64,000 nucleotides of DNA. Source: Coniochaeta sp. PMI_546. Its lineage: Eukaryota; Ascomycota; Sordariomycetes; Coniochaetales; Coniochaetaceae. Numbering within the stretch: the first letter of the stretch is position 1; each line of letters opens with the position of its first letter. The stretch is from NCBI GenBank assembly GCA_021432605.1, contig MU271148.1, forward strand, positions 999,362-1,063,361, in the 5' to 3' direction. A program made the translations under genes and the position numbers. Shown here one piece after another: positions 55,635 to 64,000 of the stretch. The notes under the pieces were generated by a model. It worked only from the letters and a program-made list of their open reading frames with translations, made no database searches and was not told where the DNA came from.

Positions 55635-58600
55635 ATGAATTCGCTCGGCGGCCCATCGCGCTCCATGCAGCGGCGATCTCCCGGCGCTGACCCAGGTCCG
55701 CCTCCGACTATTCCAGCACGATCAATGTCGCCGGCAGTGGGTGTCGGGACAGGTGGTGGAGTGGCACCACGCTCCTCGACGGCATCCAGCAGATCCTTGC
55801 AGGGAAATACTGGAGGTACGAGTGGTGGCGGTGGAGGCACGCGGCGGGCAAATGTGAGCTCCTTTCATCATTTCTTCCAGAAGTTTGATGTGCATTGTCG
55901 GATGCGGGCAAAATCATTCATGCGAAACTACATATCCCACCACTAAAGGCCTTGTGACCTTGTTTGAGGTTTAGCCGTATCGTTCCGTTGTCCTGTAGCT
56001 CTCTGCAGGTTTTGCCATCTTCTCTTGCTCTAGAATTCTCCCCGAGCTTCGCGCCTGTAATAGTTTCGTTCTCGCCGTGTTCTATTGCTAACCATGCCGT
56101 CTTCGAAAAAGTCATCCTCAGCTGGCGGCGCCGCGGTTCCCTTGTCTCAGATCGAAAAGAGCGTCACGCATCTGCTCGTTGCGACCAAAACCCTCCTCGA
56201 AACCCTCACAAAATGGTCTCGCAGGCAGGCGACCGACACGGAGGTGTCGGACGTTTACGTGAGGCTGGGCTACGAGTTCAACATGGCCTGCCGAGCCTTT
56301 ACCGCCATCAACGTCGATACGCGAGATCTGGGCAATGTGCCAGAGGATCTGAGAAATATCCTGGAGGCCACATTGAGTCAAGAAGCCAGCGCCGAAAGTC
56401 TCGAGAAATACTTGCCCAAGATACGCGACATCATCGTCAACCTGCTACATGGCCTGAAGAGGAAGCAGCAAAAGTTACGGCAGAAGCAGGCACGAGATAA
56501 AGAGAACGGATCGTCGACAGACTCTGGGGGTCCAGGGCGGACGACGAGCACGAGCACGACGGGAAGCTACAACTCTGGGCTAACGACGCTGCTAGACGAG
56601 GGTCTCCAAGATGGATACCGGCCAGACCTACAACGCGACGATTCGAAGAATCCTAACTCCTCCTCACCGTCGCGGCGTTATCCTACGCAAAGGAATCAGT
56701 CGCAAACGTCTCTCGCCTCCGAGCAGTCGAGTCTGTCCAGCTCTACAATGCAAAACATTCCAGTCCTCCCGCCATACCCTGGAGATGAGGCTACCATCCC
56801 AGGTGGGCCGGTCGAGGAACTGGACTCGTTCCCACCACCACCTCCACCACCAAAATCTCAACAGAGTGCTTTGGCTGCTCTCCAAAGGGGTGGCGACCTG
56901 GAGAGGAGAGCCTCGCGGCGTTACTCGGCATATCAGATATCTAAACATCTGGGCTCGGCACCAGGAGTGCCCATGCTGCCGCCACAGACCACACCTATAC
57001 CTAATCGTGGCCGTGGCGAGATGCGCGAGTCCATGCGGGCGATGCAGAGTAGAGAGAACATAAAACATAATCGCAACGGCTCCAGTCAGTCGAGGACTGG
57101 CGGCTTCGAGTCTTCGCCGGTGAGAGTGCCCAGCAGGGTGTCAGAAGAGACGGAGGGAAGTGGTATCGCAGAACTGCCTGCAAGGAGCGACAGCCCGACT
57201 ACGCAGACACCGACGGACAAATACCCGCAGCCGAGCGCCACGTTGAATGGGCCGCCTCCAGACCTTTTTCCTGTTTCCAGCGTCGATGACGACTATACCG
57301 AGGAGCCGAAGAAGGCGCCGGAGACGAAACCGCCTGCTGTACGAGCCGCTACTCCAGACAAGCAGCCGCCGAGCTCCTTTATGCTGGAGAACTCGCCACC
57401 TACTACGAAGGAGCTCACGCTCTTTCTCCAGTATAAATCCAAAGTCAAGAAATTCGTGCTTCCGGAAGGGTACAGCGAGCTGTCAATTGGGAGGTTACAG
57501 CTTGCCTTCATCGAGAAGTTCTCATGGAATACTCAGCAGAATGGCGTGGATCTTCCAGACATATACATTCAAGATCCTGTGTCAGGGGTGCGGCATGAGC
57601 TGGAAGATCTCTCCGATATCAAGGACCGAACCGTGCTAGTCCTCAACGTCGAAGCTCTCGATGAGGTCAAGAAGCACATTGACGATGGCTTAGGGTCCCT
57701 GAAGCAGTTGGTGGCTGAGGTCAAGCAGAATATGGTCGACCAGAGCGAATCGTTGAACCGGCTGTCCGAAAGACAGCAGGAGACAGCCAAAGACCTTGCC
57801 AGGCTTGCGGCCGCGCCACCCCCTGTGGCAGTCATGACTCCGCCCGCCGACTCCCCGAGGTCAATGGGATCCATGTCGACCACCAACAGAATTGGCAAGG
57901 CCACCCCAGGCCAGCTCAACGAGCTCCAGTCTCTCCGCCGCGACCTCGCAGTGCTGCGACAGACGTACTCCAACTTCCAGTCCGAGGTTCAGGGCTCAAT
58001 GACAGCGCTCCGCACCAAGGCCGCCAACGTCAAGGCCACTGCCGCCAAGCTTGCCATCCCAGACGTCGAAGGCGACTCGGGCTACAAATACGTCAAGCAC
58101 GGCCGCAAGCAGCTCAACACCGACAGCGACCGGCTGGTCACCAAGGTCGACGACCTGCAAGACCTCGTCGAGGACCTCCGCAAGGATGTGGTCCAGCGCG
58201 GCGTGCGCCCCCTGCCACGCCAGCTCGACGCCGTGTCGAAAGACATCACCACGCTGACCAAGGAGCTGAAGCAGATGGACGACTACATCAAGAAGGAGAA
58301 GCCGATCTGGACCAAGATCTGGGAGAAGGAGCTCGAGGACGTCTGCCAGGGCCGCGACGAGCTGCGGCTCATGGAGGACCTCATGGTCGACCTGCAGGAC
58401 GACCTGGAGAAGGCGACCGAGACGTTTGCACTCGTCGAGCAGGCGACAAAGGAGCAGATGAAGGACGGCGGGGTCGGCAGCGGCGCGGGCGCGAGCGCCG
58501 CACCGGCCGCCGGAGCGGCCAGGCTGTTCAGTCGCGGGCTGGGGCTGAAGAGCACCGGCATCGACCCGGACGCGGCGAAGGAAGGGGTGCTCGGCGAGGT

Positions 58601-58901
58601 GCGCGCGCTGCAGCCGAACCACGAGGACAGGCTGGAGGCCATCGAGCGGGCGGAGAAGCTGCGGCAGAAGGAGCTCGAGAGCAGGCGCGACAACCCGCTC
58701 AAGAAGGAGCTGACCAATTTCGTCGAGGAGGGCAAGCTGAAGAAGTCGGGCGGCGTGGAGGAGGTGGAGCGCGCGCGCAAGGCGAAGGACGAGAGGATCC
58801 GTAGGGAGGTCTGGAACAGGCAGAACGGGATCGTGGAGCCCGAGCCGCCTGGTGGTGACGATGCTGGTGCCGGTGTGGCGGATGCGCCGCCTGCCGAGTA
58901 A
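55635..58901 (+). CDS. BUD6: Bud6/Aip3 actin-interacting polarity protein
   Basis: Two exons (55635-55853 and 56112-58901, phase 0) give 1002 aa. The 258-nt intron is long for this window and has a GCTAAC branch site 13 nt before the GAAAAAG acceptor. An alternative start at 56094 (MPSSKK) would give a shorter protein. After a Ser/Gly/Pro-rich N-terminus comes the fungal Bud6 N-domain (PLSQIEKSVTHLLVATK...). A disordered central region with a poly-Pro run (SFPPPPPPPKSQQ) follows, then the AIP3 domain from about residue 515 (ELTLFLQYKSKVKKFVLPEGY) with long coiled coils to near the C-terminus (EREK-rich). Bud6 binds G-actin and formin to nucleate actin cables at growing hyphal tips and septa. 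The antisense strand is open for long stretches only because of codon bias. Confidence 0.9.
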
Positions 58902-59360
58902 GTCATTCTGGAAGCCCGGGGAGGATCGAACCTCGCATGTAGGAGGCGATATGACTCTTCCTGATCTGTATCTTGTTTTTTTTTTCTGGGGGACCTCCTT
59001 TCTTCCCCTATTTTTTTGCGAGCATGGCGCTGCGACGAGGGTTTGATACATATCTATCTCATTCTCAGTATGTACTTAAGGACCCCCCCAATGTGCGGAG
59101 GACGGGATGTAGTCTAGGGAGGAGATCTATATTATGACGCTTAAGGACGACGCTCTGTGCCGTGTCAGACCCCTCATGGTGATCCTATCCTACCTCCGAC
59201 AACCCCGCCTCGGGGGTTCTTTTGGAAGCAAGATGCCGTGATATCTGCTGTGATATCTAAAAGTGAAAGATCTCATCTATAAGACCCCGAACCTAGTTCA
59301 TCAGTGTCGCGCTTCTTCAAAGATGAACATCCTGAACAGGGCGACTACGCAGGAGCAACA
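58902..59360. other. Intergenic region
   Basis: This region holds the 3' flank of BUD6 and the promoter of the next gene. A GAGGATCGAACCTC palindrome near 58922 resembles a tRNA T-arm, but no acceptor stem or A-box is present. Confidence 0.5.
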
Positions 59361-60639
59361 ATGAACGCCTTACAGAACTTCGAGGTAGTCATCGACCAGG
59401 CGATCAGGGACGGCGCCATTCCGGGCGTCGTCCTCTTCGCAAGAGACAAATCCGGTGCGTCTCTCACCACCCTTTACACTCTCCCTTGCCCCCTGCTGAC
59501 GAACCCCAGGCAAACTCGACTACCTCCACGCAGCCGGGCAATCCTCCCTATCCCCTCCCCACCCCATGACGCCCTCCACAATCTTCACCCTCGCCTCCGT
59601 CTCCAAGCTCCTAACAACCATCGCCCTCCTCCAACTAGTCGAGCGCAACCTCCTCACCCTCGACGAAGACATAGCCCCCCACCTCCCGGACCTAGCCGCC
59701 CAACCCGTCCTCTCCGCGACCACCAACCTCCCCATCCCACGCACCCGCCCCATAACCCCGCGTAACCTCCTAACCCACACCTCAGGCCTAACCTACCCCT
59801 TCCTCTCCCCGGCCCTAGCCGCAATCAAATCCTCAACCACCGGTTCCCCGGACCCATTCTTCGGCCCAACCCTGGCGAAACGATACACCTACCCCCTCCT
59901 CTCCCAGCCCTCGACGGCCTTCCAAGTGGGTCCAGGTCTGGACTTCGCCGGCGCCCTCATCGAGGCCCTGACGGGGGTCGACCTGGACACCTACTTCGGG
60001 CAACACATCCTCGCGCCCCTGGGGATACGGCACGAGGACATGACCTTCTTCCCCCACCGGGTGGCGGGTCTGGTCGACAGTCCACGGTTCGCGCGGGTGT
60101 GCGTCCGGGATCCGGCCACGGGCGAACTAGGGCAGGATGAGGCGACGGGGTCAAGGGGGTATCTGGGCTCCGAGGAGGCGTTTGGCGGGGAGGGGGTGTA
60201 TGCCAGCGTCGAGGCGTACGGGGAGGTGCTGACTAGCTTGCTCAGGGGGGATGGGAGGTTGTTGATGCCCGAGACGGTGAGTGGGGTGGGGATGTTTGAG
60301 CCGCAGCTGTCGAGGTTTGGGGCCGGGGTGAAGGGGGGTCTGCTGAGGCGGCTTGAGGACCCCGGGTGGGTGGTCGGGACGGTGCCGCCGACGGGGGAGT
60401 ATGATTGGGGGCTGGGCGGGTTGGTGGTGGATGGGGACGGGCATGGGTGGAGGAGGAGGGGAATGATGTTCTGGGGGGGGATGTTTAATATGGTTTGGTT
60501 TATTGATCGGGAGGCCGGGGTGTGTGGTGTGTTTGGGACGCAGGTGCTGCCTGTGCGGGATCTGTTGGTGAACAGGCTGCATGAGCAGTTTGAGGAGGCG
60601 GTCTATAAGACCGTGGGTGGGTTTGAAGGGACAGGCTGA
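59361..60639 (+). CDS. Class C beta-lactamase-fold serine hydrolase/esterase (LovD/EstB-like), atypical active site
   Basis: Two exons (59361-59454 and 59510-60639, phase 1, 55-nt intron) give 407 aa. The ATG at 59361 is the first in frame. The nucleophile motif is Ser61-V-S-Lys64. The region NLLTHTSGLTYPF and the C-terminal WGLGGLVV...GGMFNMVWFIDREAGVCGVFGTQVLP match fungal penicillin-binding-protein-like esterases and acyltransferases. The block that normally reads P-G-T-x-W-x-Y-G-x-G-x-D-W-A-G here reads PSTAFQVGPGLDFAG, so the catalytic Tyr is Val171 and both aromatic anchors are Phe. The enzyme may be inactive, use another base, or have a binding role. No signal peptide is visible, so it is probably cytosolic. 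Confidence 0.82.
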
Positions 60640-61332
60640 TGAATGAAAGGGTGGTGAGGATCTGTCGAAGTACATCAGAGAGGACGACGACAGGAAGGCA
60701 AGATGGCAGGGACAAAAGGTCAAGTTCTTGACGTTCAGTTAATTACCAAGCCGTCTCCAAGGGTCACTCGCCAGCGTCACCATATCAGCAGAGTGTTAAA
60801 GACACCACCAACCACTGAATAAAACAATAGCATTTACAGATAAGATCTAGCCTAACAGTTGTGCATCCCATACACAGAAAGACAGAGCGGCAAAAGAAGA
60901 TCCTTCCACAGGACACTTAATGTCTGCCTGCCCTCCCTCCCGCCGACCAAGACCCCAGATGCTCACGTAGGGGAAGGAAGGGTTAAATCATCGACGCCCG
61001 CAACCTAAAAAGCCAGAACCCTAACCAGGTACAAAAGCCGAGAAGAAAAAAAATTCCCTTATCCGCTGTCCGAAATCATCGCTTCTTCCAACCCTCCTCG
61101 GACGCATGCAATGCCCTGCCCTGCCCCTAGATGAGTTTAAGGGATTCATGGCATGCCTCGGCAATGACCTGGCACATTCCTAATATCCATAACAAAGGAG
61201 ATCTCTTCCAGAGAACAAAAAGAACAAATGAATACAATTCCAAAGTAGGAAAAAACCGTTCAGGCCCTGCAGCAAAAATCATCCTAGCATCCATTCCGAC
61301 ATGAAATAACGCTGCTCCCTGTCCGACCATAC
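60640..61332. other. Convergent intergenic region
   Basis: This region holds the 3' flanks of the serine hydrolase and the SANT-domain gene. No gene is seen. Confidence 0.5.
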
Positions 61333-64000
61333 CTAATGAAATCTCTCCGGGCGATCATACGCGTCCTGGGGTCGTAGGCGCGGCTGCAGGCCACTCTGCT
61401 GCTGCTGCTGACGTGCCGCGAGCTGCTGCGCCGCCACCGCCGCATCTCGCTGCTCTTGATCGCGGGCTGCCATCTCCCTGTACTGCATCTCGCGCATCTG
61501 CTCCTGAATGGCCGGGCCGGGGTACGACTGACCGGCCGGCGGCGGCGGCGGCGGCGGCTGCTGCTGCTGCTGCGAGCGGACGTCGTACATCGGGGTGGGC
61601 GTGTAGCTCCGTCCCGGGCCGGGATCCCGCGGGTCTCTGAGATCTCTCGGGTCTCGCTGCGAGACCTGTTGCCTGTCGGCAGGGCCCGGGTAGCTGGCGT
61701 AAGATGCCTGCCCTGGCGGGGGTCGCGGCTCCTGGCGGCGGAGCTCCTGCGGCGGGAATTGTCCGGTGAGAGACCGGTGGTGCTGGTGCTGCACCATGCC
61801 TGCGGGCGGGCCACGTGCCTCGTGCAGACCGTAGACGGGCTGGCCGCGGTCGTCGCGCAGACCGAGATGGTGCTGCTGTTGTCCCTGTGGGGCCTGGGCC
61901 CAGGCAGGCTGCGATGACATGGCAGCGGTGACTTGCGGCTTGATGGGTGCGCCGTGCTGAGCACCCCATGGCGACGCGGCGTGCGTCGCCTGCTGGGTGG
62001 GCTTGGGAGGCTGCTGTTGGTGAGGTGCTGGTGTTCCGGGCCACCCGGCGTGTTGGTGCTGCATCGCCGACGCTGATTGTTGCTGCGGAGCGAGGCCCTG
62101 GGCCTGCTGCCACGGTCCGTCGCGGCCAGCTGGTGCATCACGCCGGTCTCTCGGGGGTTGATGTGCGGAGAACGGGGGCGTGGGAGAGGCCGAGTGCGGC
62201 TGCTGCGAGACCGAAGAGCCATACGGAGGATATCCGGATTGCGGCTGGTAACCCATCGGCGACTGCTGCGAGTGCTGCGACTGGCTGAGATAGGGATGAC
62301 CTTGCGGCGAGTTCGTCGACTGCACCTGGTGCGCTTGGCCGTACTCGTGTCGCGAGAAATAGCCGCCCCGTTCCGGTCCTACCACGGGGCTATCGGTCGT
62401 CGACACCATGGGTCTTGGGATGCTTGGATGGTGTGGCTGGGGAGACTGCGTGTTATATGGTTTGAGCGATGGTATGGCCGACGATGCGGGGCCCTGGCTC
62501 CGGTACCCATATCCCGTTGGCTCGCCTTCGCGTCTCAGCGGAGTGGCGCTCGTCGGCGGAGGAGGTCGCCTTTCCATGCCCTGCGGCGGAGGAGTAGATG
62601 ACGACTTCATGGCAGAGGACACGTCGGCTACTCTCTTGGGAGGCGGCGCTGGAGCTGGGTCGTCGTTCAACAGCGAGAACAAGCTGCTCTTCTTGGGCTC
62701 GGCCGGACGAGTCGACGCGGGCGGCGTGGGCGCTGGTGGCGTCTGCAGAACCGGAGCCGACACACCGGCGTACGCGTCATGCATGGATACCGCCATCGGA
62801 CGCGGCATTCCTGACATAGATAGGTTAGGTGTTCCTCGCTGCTGCGGCGGAACAGACTCGCCGAGAAGACTTCGGACAGGTTGCGCTTGGGCAACAGGAG
62901 CAAATGGTTGAGGAGCGGGAGCGACAGCACGAGGCGGCTCTGATTGTTGTTGTTGTTGTCGCAAGGCGGTCGGTGGTTCCGCCCTGGGCGGAACGCCGCG
63001 TTGCGACTGTTGCGGATCTGCAAAAGGTGTATCGTAATGGTTCGCCATGTCGGATTCTTGCTTAAGGCGCACTGGTGTGCGGTCTGCGTGTCGTGGGGGC
63101 TCTCTGAGATGGGATTCGAGTCTGGGTGGTGCACGGTCACGAGGCTCCCGGGCTTGCGAAAACTGGGTTAACTGCTGCGCGACTTGAGAGCCCAAGTCAG
63201 CCTGCCATGTTGCACGGGACGACATGGCCTCAGTGACAGGTGGCTGTGGAACCGGAGCAGTTCCCGGCGATGACACAGACACGGCAGCAGTTGCCTTCTG
63301 AGAGTGGCGCACAGCTTGCTGGCTTGGCGCCTGCGACACAGGGGGCTCGTCTCTCTCCGGGTACGCAAAGTTGGCCACCGGCGCTCTCAGTGGCCGGTTT
63401 CCTGGTGACATCGCCTGTGTCACGACATGGCCGCTGGACTGCGGCGGTTGCTGAGCCTGCATCTGTTGTTGCGCGACAGGCTGGGCAAGAGGCGGTTGGC
63501 CAGCAGGCGCCTGTGCGATCGGCACTTGGAAGCGCGTGGTGAATGGTTGGCCCTGTGGCAGCGGAGCCCCCATGCCAGGGCCTGGACTCTCCATCTTCGA
63601 CTGCGGAGAGTCCTCCGACAGCGGTTCCGCTGCAGCGAGGATCCGATGCGTGGTCGGCGGCGCACCTGGTAGCGGGGTGTCGTACCGCTTGCGCGGCCCC
63701 GCCGAGATTACTGGCGGAGCAGGCCTCTTCTCTCCTCGCAGCTTCTTGTTGTCCGCTTCGGTCGCAAATGTTTCCCACTCTGGCTTCGCGTTGTCCTTTT
63801 GCCGCACATAGTAGTTTTTGACCTGCAAGATTGTCACGTTAGCCGGCATGTATACGTACTACAAGACATCCCCAGGACAGATACGTACCATAACAGCTGT
63901 CTTGGTCTGCATATGGGTCGCGATCGCACCCCAGTCTGTGCCGAATGCGCGAAGCAAGCCCGGGAAGTCGGTGGCTTCCGAGACGCTCCAGTAGCTCGAA
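61333..64000 (-). CDS. SANT-domain co-repressor, Snt1/NCoR-like, C-terminal part (truncated by window edge)
   Basis: This is the 3' end of a gene that begins beyond base 64000. Visible exons are 64000-63889 and 63822-61333, with a 66-nt phase-0 intron. The first encodes most of a SANT/Myb-like domain (SSYWSVSEATDFPGLLRAFG, then DWGAIATHMQTKTAVM), and the second completes it (VKNYYVRQKD). The remaining 820 residues are disordered, rich in Gln, Pro, Ser and Ala, with Q5-P7 and AARQQQQQ runs and no other domain. The layout fits the C-terminal SANT and Gln-rich tail of fungal Snt1, the NCoR/SMRT-type scaffold of the Set3 histone-deacetylase complex. Another SANT co-repressor is possible because the N-terminal half is unseen. 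Confidence 0.75.

Noticed and set aside
58915-58960. tRNA T-arm-like palindrome GAGGATCGAACCTC
   Set aside because: No pairing acceptor stem, anticodon arm or A-box is present on either strand.
57996-59051. 351-codon minus-strand frame opposite BUD6
   Set aside because: It is a shadow of the GC-rich codon bias of BUD6, with Leu/Val/Asp-rich composition and no domain.

Overview
The window is nuclear DNA from a filamentous ascomycete, most likely a Sordariomycete. Genes carry short GT-AG introns (about 50-90 nt) with CTAAC/CTGAC-like branch points. Families present include fungal Zn2Cys6 regulators, a Bud6/Aip3 protein, an ataxin-2/Pbp1 homologue, an AA11 chitin LPMO, a STAND/NLR protein and AsaB-type oxygenases. 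Coding DNA is C/G-rich at third positions. I see no transposon, no RIP-degraded AT-rich block and no convincing tRNA or rRNA. Eighteen genes have a recognised family or domain. Four more have no assigned function: a membrane protein, a Cys-rich receptor-like protein, a conserved small protein and a KR-processed secreted protein. One further small ORF is doubtful.

Region 1 (1-12.1 kb) is accessory in character. It holds the 3' end of an MFS transporter, a glutamine-synthetase-like enzyme, a membrane-anchored fungal protein of unknown function with unresolved gene ends, a possible small protein, and then a three-gene block. In that block a nine-exon NLR (N-terminal fungal domain, NB-ARC, TPR-like C-terminus) lies between two paralogous AsaB/CmcJ-type putative oxygenases. 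Both oxygenase genes are on the minus strand and share exon 1 length and all four intron phases. This block is the best candidate for an undescribed system.

Region 2 (12.6-30.7 kb) is mostly metabolic and regulatory: a mitochondrial-type SDR, a Sur1-like inositol-phosphoceramide mannosyltransferase, a quinone-oxidoreductase-like MDR enzyme, a GH31 alpha-xylosidase-like enzyme and two Zn2Cys6 transcription factors. In the second factor the zinc cluster is assembled from 13-nt and 10-nt micro-exons.

Region 3 (33-44 kb) holds cell-surface and secreted proteins separated by long non-coding gaps: a Cys-rich single-pass receptor-like protein, a small conserved unknown protein, a KR-processed small secreted protein and an AA11 LPMO with a C-terminal X278-like module.

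Region 4 (46-64 kb) holds core genes (PBP1, BUD6, and the 3' part of a SANT-domain Snt1-like co-repressor) interleaved with a TetX-like FAD monooxygenase and a class-C beta-lactamase-fold hydrolase whose catalytic tyrosine appears to be replaced. Multi-exon models were built by hand from splice signals, reading phase and family continuity, and none has transcript support.
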